Shown in pieces: positions 36,822-46,700 of a DNA stretch of 64,000 bases. The notes under the pieces are model-generated. The model was not told the DNA's origin. It did not search any database and saw nothing but the letters and a program-made list of their open reading frames with translations. The position numbers were made by a program, and so were the translations under genes. The first letter of the stretch is position 1. Every line of letters starts with the position of its first letter. The stretch lies in NCBI GenBank assembly GCA_963851295.1, contig CAWKOS010000009.1, positions 248,001 through 312,000 of the forward strand. The letters run 5' to 3'. Source of the stretch: JAOPZW01 sp963851295. GTDB taxonomy: Bacteria; Actinomycetota; Thermoleophilia; Solirubrobacterales; Solirubrobacteraceae.

Positions 36822-38492
36822 ATGTCCAACCTGGCACTCCGCCGGCCAGCGCTGCTGGGAACCCTGACCATGCTGATCCTCGCAGTGGTCGCCGGAAGCG
36901 CCGGCGCGGCCACGAACGTCAGCACGGCCGCCGATGGCACCCTGCTCATCCAGGACACGGTCGGGGCGACGGACCTCGTCGGCGTCACGCGCGGCTCGGG
37001 CTCCTGGATCGTCGAGGTCCCGCACGGACTGGTGTCGCGGTCGCAGGCGCTCCAGGCGGGCAGCGGGTGCACCGTGGACCAGCTGGGGACGGCGGGGGAT
37101 CCGCGCGTCGTCTGCCCGGCGTCGACGACGTCCCCGACCCCCGTCGTGCTGAATCTCGGCGCGGGCGACGATCAGGCGGTCGTGGCCCGTGGGACCGGCG
37201 CGCCGGCGATGGACGCAACGATCCACGGCGAGGGCGGCAACGACCTGCTCATCGGCTGCAACGGCAACGACATCATCGACGGCGGCGACGGCGACGACAC
37301 GATCAGCAGCGACGGCGTGAGCACCACGTTCCCGCCTCCGTCGGGTGGCGTCTGCTTCCGGAGCACGCAGCTCCTGAGCCCGCCCCCGGCTCCGACCCAC
37401 CAGCTCATGGGGGGCGCGGGCGACGACACGATCATCGAGTCGCAGTTCAGCATCGACGTCGTGGACGGCGGCCCGGGGGACGACAAGTACGTGTCCACCC
37501 CGTTCGGTGTCCTGGGGGCCGACCGCTGCAGCACGGTCTTCTGGACGATCACGCTCGACGACGTGGCCAACGACTCCGGCAAGACGCCGGGATCCGCGAT
37601 CGGATGCACGGAGATCCCCATGGAGCCCGCGGACAACGTCCGCTCGACGGTCGAGGACGTGGACGCCAACGGCCGGATCACGGGATCGTCGACGCCCAAC
37701 CATCTGCGCGGCGGCGACTTCGACGACATCCTCGTCGGCGGCAGCCCCTTGATCCCGCTGCCGCCGTCGAAGACGGGCAACTCCGACGACACGCTCGAGG
37801 GCCGCGGCGGCAACGACCGGCTGTCGGGCGAGGGCGGCCAGGACCTGCTCAACGGGGGCGACGGCAACGACACGCTCAACGGTGGGGCCGGGCCCGACAC
37901 CGTCCAGGGCGGCAACGGCAACGACACCATGACGGCGTCGGACGGCAGCGACACGTTCTCGGGCGGCGCGGGCAACGACACGATGGAGGGCGGCACGAGC
38001 ATCGACCACTTCTCCGGCGGCTCGGGCGCGGACAGCATCGATGCGCGCGACGGCAACGCGGAGTCGGTGGCCTGCGGCACCGAGCTGGACTCGGTCGACG
38101 TCGACCTGCGCGACAACGTCGTCGACGACTGCGAGAACGTCGACCGCGGGGCGGTGAAGGAGGGGCCGAACGTGCGCGTGGCGACGGCGACGCTCGCCCT
38201 CGGGCGCGACGGGCGCGCGCACGTCCGCCTGACCTGTCCCGCCAAGCTGACACGGCCCTGCAGCGGCCGGCTGTCGCTGAGCCTGTTCTCGGGTAAGCGC
38301 CGCTCGTTGCCCTCCGGCGGGACGCGGTATTCGATCGGGCACGGCGCCACCAAGCGCGTGACGGTCGCGCTGTCGGCCCGCGACCGGCGGGCGCTCGGGA
38401 GCCGCCGCCGCGCTCGGGGCCAGCTCACGTCGATCGAGCGCGGGGTGCACGGCAGCAAGACGACGGTCCGTGTCATCGCGCTGAGGCGCTGA
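36822..38492 (+). CDS. Secreted RTX-like calcium-binding repeat protein
   Basis: The 556-residue protein has a signal peptide (about 1-29). Glycine/aspartate nonapeptide repeats occur as a short set at about residues 140-160 and a long run at about 325-410 (GGNDRLSGEGGQDLLNGGDG, GGNGNDTM and so on), which form calcium-binding parallel beta-rolls. Residues 440-556 form a basic C-terminal beta domain. No protease or lipase domain was seen. Likely surface or secreted. Confidence 0.85.
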   Translation: MSNLALRRPALLGTLTMLILAVVAGSAGAATNVSTAADGTLLIQDTVGATDLVGVTRGSGSWIVEVPHGLVSRSQALQAGSGCTVDQLGTAGDPRVVCPASTTSPTPVVLNLGAGDDQAVVARGTGAPAMDATIHGEGGNDLLIGCNGNDIIDGGDGDDTISSDGVSTTFPPPSGGVCFRSTQLLSPPPAPTHQLMGGAGDDTIIESQFSIDVVDGGPGDDKYVSTPFGVLGADRCSTVFWTITLDDVANDSGKTPGSAIGCTEIPMEPADNVRSTVEDVDANGRITGSSTPNHLRGGDFDDILVGGSPLIPLPPSKTGNSDDTLEGRGGNDRLSGEGGQDLLNGGDGNDTLNGGAGPDTVQGGNGNDTMTASDGSDTFSGGAGNDTMEGGTSIDHFSGGSGADSIDARDGNAESVACGTELDSVDVDLRDNVVDDCENVDRGAVKEGPNVRVATATLALGRDGRAHVRLTCPAKLTRPCSGRLSLSLFSGKRRSLPSGGTRYSIGHGATKRVTVALSARDRRALGSRRRARGQLTSIERGVHGSKTTVRVIALRR

Positions 38493-38532
38493 CGGCCGCC
38501 GCCCCGAGGGGCGCCGGCCCGCCTGGGAGCGC

Positions 38533-38578
38533 CGAACGTCGGTCTTCCCCACTCCACACGGGGTAGAACCGACGTTCG
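38533..38578. terminator. Long hairpin between convergent genes
   Basis: CGAACGTCGGT (38533-38543) pairs perfectly with ACCGACGTTCG (38568-38578). An inner CCCC/GGGG (38547-38550 with 38560-38563) extends it to a nearly continuous stem of about 17 bp. It lies 40 nt after one stop and 29 nt before the converging stop, so it could end both transcripts. No T-run is present, so another role is possible. Confidence 0.5.
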
Positions 38579-38581
38579 ACC

Positions 38582-38602
38582 CCCCGGGCAGGGCGCCCGG
38601 GG
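38582..38602. terminator. GC-rich terminator hairpin
   Basis: CCCCGGGC (38582-38589) pairs perfectly with GCCCGGGG (38595-38602) around five nt. It lies just before the stop of the minus-strand DivIVA-like gene, so it probably serves convergent transcription. Confidence 0.5.
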
Positions 38603-38606
38603 CTCG

Positions 38607-39272
38607 TCAGCCGCCGGCTGCTGCGTAGACCTCGTCGAGCAGCGCCTCGCGGTCGGCGATGTCGTAGTGCTCGGCGAGATATCGGTCGGTCTCGTCGCGC
38701 GGCTTGCCCGAGAGCGCCATGTCGAGCGCGACGATGCGCGCCGCGGCGGCGTCGCCGTTTGGGGCGGCGGCAGCGGGCGCGGCCGGGGGGGCAGCGGGCG
38801 GGTCCGGAGCGGGCGCGGCCGGGGCGGCAGCGGGCGGCTGCGGAGCGGGAGCGGCCGCCTCGCGCAGGTCGCCCGTCCCCGCCTGCAGCGCCGCGAGGTC
38901 CGCGCGCAGGCGCTCCGCGTTCGTGCGCAGGTCGAGCACGAGCTGCGTCACGTCGCGCTCCATGTGCTCGATGCGCTCGCGCAGCGTGTCGGCGGCCGCG
39001 GTCACGCGGGCGACGTGCTCGCGCGCCTCGGCGCGCGCGCCGTCGCGGATCTCCTGGGCGCCGCGCTCGGCGGCCTCGACGATGGCCTTGACCTGCTCGC
39101 CGGCCTGCGCCGACAGCGGGGCCGGCGCGGGCGCCGGGGCGGCCGCCCGCCGCTTGAGCTCGTCGACCTCGTCGGCGATCTGGGCCAGGTGGGCGTCGAC
39201 CGCCGAGGGGTCGTAACCGCGGCGATTGCCGGGAAAGTCGCGCCGCGCGATGGACTGACGGTCGAGGGCCAC
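38607..39272 (-). CDS. DivIVA-like coiled-coil protein
   Basis: The 221-residue protein begins with a DivIVA-type membrane-curvature motif (IARRDFPGNRRGYDPSAVDAHLAQIADEVDEL). It continues as a long coiled coil (about 60-130), a Pro/Ala linker (about 135-170) and a short helical C-terminal piece (PRDETDRYLAEHYDIADREALLDEVYA). DivIVA proteins mark poles or septa. This short version may instead be a cell-envelope scaffold. GTG start; 7 nt downstream of mutY on the same strand. Confidence 0.78.
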   Translation of the reverse strand: MALDRQSIARRDFPGNRRGYDPSAVDAHLAQIADEVDELKRRAAAPAPAPAPLSAQAGEQVKAIVEAAERGAQEIRDGARAEAREHVARVTAAADTLRERIEHMERDVTQLVLDLRTNAERLRADLAALQAGTGDLREAAAPAPQPPAAAPAAPAPDPPAAPPAAPAAAAPNGDAAAARIVALDMALSGKPRDETDRYLAEHYDIADREALLDEVYAAAGG

Positions 39273-39279
39273 GGTGGCG

Positions 39280-40035
39280 TCAGCCTAGCGCGTACCCACC
39301 GGCCGCCCGCCGGATCAGGCCGTCACGCAAGAGGCCCTGCAGAGCGGGCTCCAGGCGCTCGGTCGCGATGCCTGTCGGCAGCCCCTCCCCGGCAGCCAGC
39401 GCGGCCACGACGCGCCCTCGAACCCAGCGGTTTGAGTCCTCGAAGCGCTCGCGCGCGCCCGCCGGACGCGGCCGCGCGCGCTCAGAGGCGGCCGGCCCCG
39501 GGCACCCTTCCCGCAGCGGGCAGACCCCGCACCGCGGCGCCCGCGCCGTGCACACCGTCGCGCCGAGCTCCATCGTCGCCTGGTTGAAGTCGGCGGCCCG
39601 GCCCGGCGGGGGCACGAGCGCCGCGCCGAGGCGGGCGAAGACGCGCCGGGCGTTGGTGTCGAGCGCGACCTCCTGGCGGTCGAAGGCGAACGAGCCCACC
39701 GCGGCCGCCGTATATGGCCCGACGCCGGGCAGGTCCTGCAGGCGCTCGGGCCAGCCGTCGCGGGCGACCACGCGGGCCGCCTCCCACAGGCGCACGGCGC
39801 GGCGGTTGTAGCCCAGTCCGACCCACTCGCGCAGGACCTCCGTGAGCGGGGCCGCGGCCAGCGCCCGCGCCGTCGGCCAGCGCGCCAGCCACGCCTCGTA
39901 GCGCGGGACGACGCGCGCCACCTGCGTCTGCTGGAGCATGACCTCCGAGACGAGGATCGCGTAGGGGTCGCGGGTGCGCCGCCACGGCAGCTCGCGGCGT
40001 GAGCGCTCGTACCAGCTCAGCAGGGCCTCGACCAC
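39280..40035 (-). CDS. mutY: A/G-specific adenine glycosylase, short form
   Basis: The 251-residue protein has SEVMLQQTQVARVVPRYEAWL with the catalytic Glu, the helix-hairpin-helix LPGVGPYTAAAV, the catalytic Asp in LDTNARRVFAR, and the iron-sulfur loop C-X6-C-X2-C-X5-C (CTARAPRCGVCPLREGC). MutY removes adenine opposite 8-oxoguanine. The Nudix-like C-terminal domain of E. coli MutY is missing; only about 65 residues follow the cluster, as in other actinobacterial MutY proteins. It shares an operon with the DivIVA-like gene. Confidence 0.93.
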   Translation of the reverse strand: MVEALLSWYERSRRELPWRRTRDPYAILVSEVMLQQTQVARVVPRYEAWLARWPTARALAAAPLTEVLREWVGLGYNRRAVRLWEAARVVARDGWPERLQDLPGVGPYTAAAVGSFAFDRQEVALDTNARRVFARLGAALVPPPGRAADFNQATMELGATVCTARAPRCGVCPLREGCPGPAASERARPRPAGARERFEDSNRWVRGRVVAALAAGEGLPTGIATERLEPALQGLLRDGLIRRAAGGYALG

Positions 40036-40109
40036 GGCGGGCAGGCTACCGGCGCGACCTCCAGGAACTTCTTAGCCAACTCTTGGGCTCGCGCCCCATC
40101 CTGGGTCGG

Positions 40110-40946
40110 GTGATTCTCTCCCGTCCCGCGCCGCTGCTGCTCTGCGCCGCAGCGCTCCTGCTGGCCTGCGCGGCACCCGCGGCGGCGGACGCCGCGGTGC
40201 GCAAGACCACGAGCGCCAACTGGGCCGGCTACGCGGCGAGCAAGCCTGGCGTGACCTTCAAGCGCGTCAGTGGCACGTGGGTGGCGCCGGCGGTGACCTG
40301 CAGCCCATCGGACCGCAGCCACCGCTACTCGGCGGCGTGGCTGGGCCTCGGCGGGCTGCACACCACCGCCAGGGCGCTCGAGCAGGTGGGCACCGAGGCG
40401 GACTGCGTCGGCGGCAGGCACGCCTACTCGGCGTGGTACGAGATCGTCCCGGCCGCGCCGGTCACGCTGAAGATGACCATCCGCCCGGGCGACACCATCT
40501 CCGCGGCCGTGACCGTCGAGGGCCGCTCGGTGAAGCTCTACCTCGCCAACCTGACGCGCGGGACCTCGTTCTCGAAGTCCATGCAGCCCGACCGGGTCGA
40601 CGTCACCTCCGCCGAGTGGATCGTCGAGGCGCCGTCGGCCTGCATCGACAACGGCGGCTGCCGGACGCTCCCGCTGGCCGAGTTCTCGCCCACGAGCTTC
40701 GCCAGGGCGCGTGCGGTCTCGGCGACCGGCCACGCCGGCCCGATCAGCGACCCCGCCTGGGCGGCGACCGCGATCACGCTCTCGCCCGACCGCTTCGCCC
40801 CCGGGACGCGCTTCGCCGGCGATGACGCCGACACCGCGACCCCCGCGGACCTCTCTCCGACCGGCGACGGGTTCGCGGTCAGCTTCGGTTCGGGCGCGTC
40901 GGACGGCTCGGGCGCGCCGGACGGCGCGAGCCCGTCGGCCGGCTAG
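40110..40946 (+). CDS. Secreted G1-family (glutamic) endopeptidase
   Basis: The 278-residue protein has a signal peptide (LLLCAAALLLACAAPAAADA) and then the G1 peptidase pattern: TSANWAGYAASKPGVTF, the likely catalytic Gln in LEQVGTEAD, AWYEIVPAAPVTL, and the likely catalytic Glu in EWIVEAPS. These are acid-active secreted proteases. The C-terminal tail is Ser/Gly/Asp rich. GTG 40110 is chosen because it sits just before the signal peptide; upstream codons overlap mutY. Confidence 0.82.
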   Translation: MILSRPAPLLLCAAALLLACAAPAAADAAVRKTTSANWAGYAASKPGVTFKRVSGTWVAPAVTCSPSDRSHRYSAAWLGLGGLHTTARALEQVGTEADCVGGRHAYSAWYEIVPAAPVTLKMTIRPGDTISAAVTVEGRSVKLYLANLTRGTSFSKSMQPDRVDVTSAEWIVEAPSACIDNGGCRTLPLAEFSPTSFARARAVSATGHAGPISDPAWAATAITLSPDRFAPGTRFAGDDADTATPADLSPTGDGFAVSFGSGASDGSGAPDGASPSAG

Positions 40947-41087
40947 CCGCATCCGTCGCGAGGAGGACGCGCGGATCCTCCCCGAGGGTGGCGCGGATGG
41001 GCCTGCAGGCCGACGACACGGCGCGCGCGGACGCCTACCTTGCCGGACGCGGTCCGCAGCGCACACCACAAGGAGCCCACTCTCCCG

Positions 41088-41621
41088 ATGCCCATCTCCG
41101 TCGGCGATCCCGTCCCCTCGATCCAGACCCCGACCTACGTCCGCGGGCGCACCAACGCCCCGCTCATGGGCCCCGACGACCATCGTGGTCGCTGGGTCGT
41201 GCTCATGTTCTACCCCCGCGACTTCACCTTCGTCTGCCCGACCGAGCTCGCCGAGCTCGCCGAGCTCACGGCGGACTTCATGGACGAGGAGACGGCGATC
41301 ATGGCCGCCTCGACCGACAGCTGGTTCTCGCACCGGCGCTGGTTCGAGGACGACCCGCTGCTCGCCCGCGTCGCCTACCCGGTCCTGGCCGACACGGCCC
41401 ACGAGCTCGCGGGCGCCTTCGGCGTCCTGGAGGAGGACGGCACCTGCCGCCGCGGCACGTTCGTCATCGATCCGGAGGGCGTCGTCCGCCACGCGACGAT
41501 CAGCGACGGCTCCGTCGGCCGCTCGGCCGCCGAGACGCTGCGCGTCGTGCGCGCCCTGCGCACGGGCGAGCTGTGCCCGGCGAGCTGGCAGCCCGGCCAG
41601 CCGACGCTGATCGCCGCGTAA
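41088..41621 (+). CDS. 2-Cys peroxiredoxin (AhpC/Prx1 type)
   Basis: The 177-residue protein has the peroxidatic Cys50 in PRDFTFVCPTELAEL and a resolving Cys163 in GELCPASW, typical of AhpC/Prx1 enzymes that reduce hydroperoxides. Length matches the family. ATG 41088 has AAGGAG (41070-41075), a slightly long spacing of 12 nt. A strong hairpin follows the gene. Confidence 0.92.
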   Translation: MPISVGDPVPSIQTPTYVRGRTNAPLMGPDDHRGRWVVLMFYPRDFTFVCPTELAELAELTADFMDEETAIMAASTDSWFSHRRWFEDDPLLARVAYPVLADTAHELAGAFGVLEEDGTCRRGTFVIDPEGVVRHATISDGSVGRSAAETLRVVRALRTGELCPASWQPGQPTLIAA

Positions 41622-41632
41622 GGGGGCTGACG

Positions 41633-41667
41633 GGCGGGCGCGCGCGAGGTGTCCGCGCGCGCCCGCC
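41633..41667. terminator. Bidirectional terminator hairpin, 14-bp perfect stem
   Basis: GGCGGGCGCGCGCG (41633-41646) pairs perfectly with CGCGCGCGCCCGCC (41654-41667) around a 7-nt loop. It fills the 48-nt gap between the converging peroxiredoxin and uvrB genes and can serve both. Confidence 0.75.
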
Positions 41668-41669
41668 GC

Positions 41670-43694
41670 CTACGAAGCCGGCGCCTCGTACTCGCGCATC
41701 GCCACCAGCTCGCGCCGCAGCTCGCGGATCTCGTCGCGCAGGCGGGCGGCGTACTCGAAGCGCAGGTCGTCGGCCGCGACGAGCATCTCCTCCTCGAGCT
41801 CGACGATCGTCTTCTGGATCTCGCCCTGCGTCATGTCCTCGGCCTTGGCCCGGCGGCGCTCGGAGCGCCGGCGGCCCTTGGGCGTCTTGCCCTCGGACTG
41901 CAGGAACTCGGCGATGTCGCTGATGCCCTTGACGATCGTCGCCGCCGTGATCCCGTGCTCCTCGTTGTAGGCGAGCTGAATGTTGCGCCGGCGCTCGGTC
42001 TCGTCGAGCGCCGCGCGCATGGCGGCGGTCTCCTTGTCGGCGTACATCAGCACCGTGCCCTCGACGTTGCGCGCCGCGCGGCCGATCGTCTGGATGAGCG
42101 AGGTCTCGCCGCGCAGGAAGCCCTCCTTGTCGGCGTCGAGGATCGCCACGAGCGAGACCTCGGGCAGGTCGAGCCCCTCGCGCAGGAGGTTGACGCCGAC
42201 GAGCACGTCGTACTCGCCCAGGCGCAGGTCGCGGATGATCTGGATGCGCTCCAGGGTGTCGACCTCGGAGTGCAGGTAGCGGACCTTGAAGCCCATCTCG
42301 AGCAGGTAGTCCGTGAGGTCCTCGCTCATCTTCTTGGTGAGCGTGGTGACGAGGACGCGCTCGTCGCGGTCGACGCGCACGCGGATCTCGTTCATGAGGT
42401 CGTCGATCTGGTTGCGCGTCTCGCGCACGTCGACGGCGGGGTCGACGATGCCCGTCGGGCGCACGATCTGCTCGACCACATGCGAGGAGTGCGAGCGCTC
42501 GTACTCGCCCGGAGTCGCCGAGACGAAGACCATCTGCGGCGTGATCGACAGGAACTCCTCGAAGGTCTGCGGCCGGTTGTCCAGCGCGCTGGGCAGGCGG
42601 AAGCCGTAGTCGACGAGCGTCTGCTTGCGCGAGCGGTCGCCCTCGTGCATGCCGCCGATCTGCGGCACCGTCTGATGGGACTCGTCGATGAAGCAGACGA
42701 AGTCGTCGGGGTAGTAGTCGAGCAGGCAGTAGGGCCGGTCGCCCGGGCTGCGCCCGTCGAGGATCCGCGAGTAGTTCTCGATGCCGTTGCAGAAGCCCAT
42801 CTCGCGCAGCATCTCCATGTCGTACTGCGTGCGCTGGCGCAGGCGGTGGCTCTCCAGGAGCTTGCCCTCGGCCTCGAGCTCCGCGCAGCGCGCGTTGAGC
42901 TCGCGCGCAATCTCCTCGACCGCGGACTCGACCGTCCCCTCGCGCACGTTGTAGTGCGTGGCCGGCCAGATCGCGACGTGCTCGAGGTCGTCCTCGATCA
43001 GCTCGCCGGTCAGCGGGTCGAAGTGCTGCAGGCGCTCGATCTCCTCGCCGAAGAGCGTCGCGCGGAAGGCCGACTCCGCGTAGGCCGGGAAGATCTCCAG
43101 CGACTCGCCGCGCACGCGGAAGGTCCCGCGGGCCAGCGCCTGGTCGTTGCGCGTGTACTGGATCGAGACGAGCTTGCGCAGCAGCTTGTCGCGGTCGACG
43201 AAGTCGCCCTTGCGCAGGACCTGCAGGTTGTCGTCGTAGGTCTGCGGCGAGCCGAGGCCGAAGATCGCCGAGACCGACGCCACGATGATCACGTCGCGGC
43301 GGGCGAAGAGCGCAGCCGTCGCCGCGTGGCGCAGCCGGTCGACCTCCTGGTTGATGGCCGAGTCCTTCTCGATGTAGAGGTCCTTGCTCGGGACGTAGGC
43401 CTCGGGCTGGTAGTAGTCGTAGTAGGAGACGAAGTACTCGACCGCGTTGTCCGGGAAGAAGGTCCGGAACTCGTTGCACAGCTGCGCGGCGAGCGTCTTG
43501 TTGTGGGCCAGCACCAGCGCGGGCTTCTGCACGCGCTCGATGACGCCGGCCATGGTCATGGTCTTGCCGGTGCCGGTGGCCCCCAGCAGGGTCGTGAAGC
43601 GCTCGCCCCCGCCGATACTGCGCGCGATCCCGTCGATCGCCTGCGGCTGGTCGGCGGCGGGGGTGAAGATGGGATCCAGGCGAAACTCGGGCAC
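41670..43694 (-). CDS. uvrB: UvrABC excinuclease subunit B
   Basis: The 674-residue protein is a full-length UvrB: Walker A GATGTGKTMTMAG, the beta-hairpin YYDYYQPEAYVPS, helicase box II FIDESHQTVPQ, motifs VGVNLLREGLDLPEVSLVAILDADKEGF and QTIGRAARN, and a C-terminal UVR motif (KTIVELEEEMLVAADDLRFEYAARLRDEI). It verifies lesions and hands over to UvrC. It diverges from the ATPase-BTAD regulator gene. No SOS box was seen upstream. Confidence 0.97.
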   Translation of the reverse strand: MPEFRLDPIFTPAADQPQAIDGIARSIGGGERFTTLLGATGTGKTMTMAGVIERVQKPALVLAHNKTLAAQLCNEFRTFFPDNAVEYFVSYYDYYQPEAYVPSKDLYIEKDSAINQEVDRLRHAATAALFARRDVIIVASVSAIFGLGSPQTYDDNLQVLRKGDFVDRDKLLRKLVSIQYTRNDQALARGTFRVRGESLEIFPAYAESAFRATLFGEEIERLQHFDPLTGELIEDDLEHVAIWPATHYNVREGTVESAVEEIARELNARCAELEAEGKLLESHRLRQRTQYDMEMLREMGFCNGIENYSRILDGRSPGDRPYCLLDYYPDDFVCFIDESHQTVPQIGGMHEGDRSRKQTLVDYGFRLPSALDNRPQTFEEFLSITPQMVFVSATPGEYERSHSSHVVEQIVRPTGIVDPAVDVRETRNQIDDLMNEIRVRVDRDERVLVTTLTKKMSEDLTDYLLEMGFKVRYLHSEVDTLERIQIIRDLRLGEYDVLVGVNLLREGLDLPEVSLVAILDADKEGFLRGETSLIQTIGRAARNVEGTVLMYADKETAAMRAALDETERRRNIQLAYNEEHGITAATIVKGISDIAEFLQSEGKTPKGRRRSERRRAKAEDMTQGEIQKTIVELEEEMLVAADDLRFEYAARLRDEIRELRRELVAMREYEAPAS

Positions 43695-43729
43695 GAACCT
43701 TTAGACGGTAGCGGGCGCGTCGGACGGAC

Positions 43730-43737
43730 TAGATACT
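43730..43737 (+). promoter_or_regulatory. -10 element giving a leaderless regulator mRNA
   Basis: TAGATACT ends 6 nt before the GTG start at 43744. If it is a -10 box, transcription would begin at the start codon. No Shine-Dalgarno is present, which fits leaderless translation. Confidence 0.5.
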
Positions 43738-43743
43738 GCGCAC

Positions 43744-46700
43744 GTGCCAGGCACGGCCGCCAGGATCGCACGCACGGAGCTCGAGCAGCGGCTCGCCGAC
43801 GCCCTCGGCGGCGGCTCGCTCCTCCTGGTCGCCGGCGCGGGCTTCGGCAAGACCACCGCGCTGGAGGCCGCGGTGCAGCGCAGCGGCCTCACCGCGGCCT
43901 GGGTGCGCTGCGCCGAGGGTGACGACGACGGCACCCTCATGACCCGCATCCTCGCCGCCCTGGGCCGCGCCATGCCCGGCGCCGTCGACGTTCTCGGCGA
44001 GCGCCTCGTCATGCCCGGCCAGCGCGTCGATCCGCGCGCGCTGGCGGCCCAGGTCTCCGGCGCGCTGGCCGAGCTGCTCGTCGAGCCGCTCGCGCTCGTG
44101 CTAGACGACGCCGAGCACGTCCGCGCCTCGCCCGCCGCGTCCGCGCTCGTGGCCGAGCTGCTGGCGGCCGACGGCCCGATCCGCGTAGCGGTCGCCACCC
44201 GCGGCGAGCTGGCCGTCCACGCCGCCCGCCTGGAGGCCGCGGGGCGGCTGACCGTCGTCGGCCCGGCCGACCTCGTCTTCGACGCGCCCGAGTGCGCCGA
44301 GCTGCTGCGCGCGCGCCGCGGCAGCGACCCGACCCCCGCCGAGGTCGACGCCGTCGTCGAGGCCACCGAGGGCTGGCCGCTGGGCGTCGCGGCGGCCGCG
44401 ATCGCCCGCGGCGTCGCGCTCGACGGCCGCGCGCTGGCCGCCGACGGCCGCGCCTTCGCCTTCCTGGCCGAGGAGGTCCTCGACCGTCTACCGGGCGACC
44501 TCACCGCCGGCCTGGAGGACTCCGCCCTGCCCGCCGAGCTCGACCCGGTCGTGCTCGCGGCCCTCGACCTGCCCAAGGGCTTCGTGGCCGAGGTCCGCGA
44601 GCGCGGCCTCTTCCTCGGCCCGGCGGGCGCCGCCCCCGGCGCCGTCCGCTACCACCCGCTCTTCCGCGCCCTGCTCCTGCGCCGCGGCGAGGACGGCGGC
44701 GACGGCGCGCGCCGCGCCGGCCTCCACGCGCGGCTCGCCGAGGCCCTGCAGGGCGCCGGCCGCGCCGCCGAGGCCATCGACCACTGGTTCGCCGCCGACC
44801 GCCCCGCCGAGGCCGCCGGCGCGATCGCGGCCGCGGGCGCCACCCTCACCCGGACCGCCCCCGACCGCGTCCTCGGCTGGCTCGCGCGCCTGCCTGAGGC
44901 CGAGCGCGCCCGCCCCGAGCTCGCGCTGCTCGAGGGCAGCACGGTCAACGCCGGCGGCACCGAGCCCGCGCGGGCGATCGCGTTGCTGCGCGCGGCCGTC
45001 GCGGGCTTCGCCGAGCGCGGCGACCCCGGCGGCGGCTGGCTGGCGCGCTTCCTGCTCGCCGACGCCCTGATCTGGTCCGGGGCGCCCCAGGAGGTCATCG
45101 CGCTCGCCGACGGCTTCGACGCGCCGGAGGCCGCCGAGCTCCCCACCGCCGCGGCCACCGGCCTCGTCGCCGCGGTCGCTCTCGCGCAGCTCGGGCGCAT
45201 CGAGGAGGCCCAGGCGCTGGCGCCGCGCGTCTTCGCCCACCCCCACGGCGCCGCGTGGCAGGCGCGCTGCGCCTGGCAGGGGCTGTTCGTGCACATGCCC
45301 GCCGGGCGCCTCGACGAGGCCCTCGCCGCCGTCGACGACGACCTGCGCGACTTCCCGCGCGAGGACCCGCTGATGTCGCTCGCCTACCCGCTCGCCTACC
45401 GCGCCCAGATCCTCGAGGAGCGCGGCGAGGAGGACGCGGCGCTCGCGGTCGGCGACGCCTGCGAGGCCGAGGTCCGCCGCACCGCGCTCGGCGGCTTCGT
45501 CGTCAGCCTCGTATGCGCGCGGCGCGCGCACCTGCTCGCGCGCCGCGGGCTGCTGGGCGAGGCGACGGCCGAGATCGAGCGCGCCGAGGCCGCCGTGGTG
45601 CGCTCGTGGTGGCGTGCCGACCTCGAGCTCGCGCGCGCCTGCATCGCCGTGGCCGGCGGCGAGCCCGCCGCGGCCGGCGCGGCGGCCGAGCGGGCGCTGG
45701 CCGCGCTCGCCGACGCGCCCGACTACGAGCGCGCCCGCGGCGCGGCGTGGCTCGTCCCGACGCTGGCCGAGGCCGGCCTCGCGACCCGCGCACGCGAGAA
45801 TCGTCGACCGCACCCTCGACGGCCTCGGCGCGCACGTCTCCCCCGCCCGCCTGCTCGCGCTGCGGGCCTGGCTGCGCCACGGCGCGGGCGACGAGGCCGG
45901 CGCCTGGGACGACCTCGCCGCCGCCATGGAGCGCGCCGGCGACCAGGCGCGCCACCTCGTGCGCCGCGAGTGGCCGCGCCTGGAGGCGCTGCTGTGGGCG
46001 GGGCTCGAGCGCGGCGTCCTGGACCCCGCGGCCACCGTCGCCGCGGTCACCGGCGCCTTCCCCGGCGGCGAGGCGGCGCTGCCGCTCACGCGCCACCCCG
46101 TCGCCGCCGTGCGCGCCGAGGCCGCCGTCGCCGCCGCGGCGTCCGGCAGCCCCGCCGCCGTCACGCGCCTGGCCGAGCTCGCCGCCGACCCCGACGCGCG
46201 CGTGGCCGCCGCCGCGCGCGCCGCCGCCGAGGCCACCCGCCGCCGCCCGCCGCCGCTCTCCTTGCGCGTGCTCGGGGCCTTCTCGGTGCGGCGCGGGAGC
46301 TGGACGATCGACGACGGCGCCTGGCAGCGGCGGATCGCCCAACGCGTCGTGCGCATGCTCCTCGTCCAGCGCCCGCACCCCGTGCCCGAGGACCTGCTCT
46401 TCGAGGCGCTGTGGCCCGACCGCGCGCCGGCGGCCGCGCGCCGCAGCCTGCAGGTGGCGGTCTCGTGCGCCCGCGCGGCGCTCGACCCGCCCGGCGCGCG
46501 GCACAGCGTGATCGAGGGCAGCGCGCGCGCCTACCGGCTGGCGCTCGACGAGCGCGACGTCGTCGACGCCGACGTCTTCCTCGCCGCCGCCGAGCGCGCC
46601 CTGCAGGCGCAGGGCGCCCAGCGCCGCGGGCAGCTCGAGCGCGCGGTCGAGCTGTGGGCCGGCGACCCGCTGCCCGACGAGCGCTACTCCGATTGGGCCG

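Noticed and set aside
34374..38552. A 1,392-codon minus-strand frame
   Set aside because: Only the part up to 35753 has a signal peptide and protein-like sequence; the rest is antisense to the RTX and amidohydrolase genes.
38759..38870. Repetitive GGCAGCGGGCG-like DNA as a mobile repeat
   Set aside because: It encodes the Ala/Pro linker of the DivIVA-like protein in frame.
45780..45805. Programmed ribosomal frameshift
   Set aside because: No recognisable slippery heptamer or stop-codon-dependent +1 site is visible; mutation or sequencing error is simpler.
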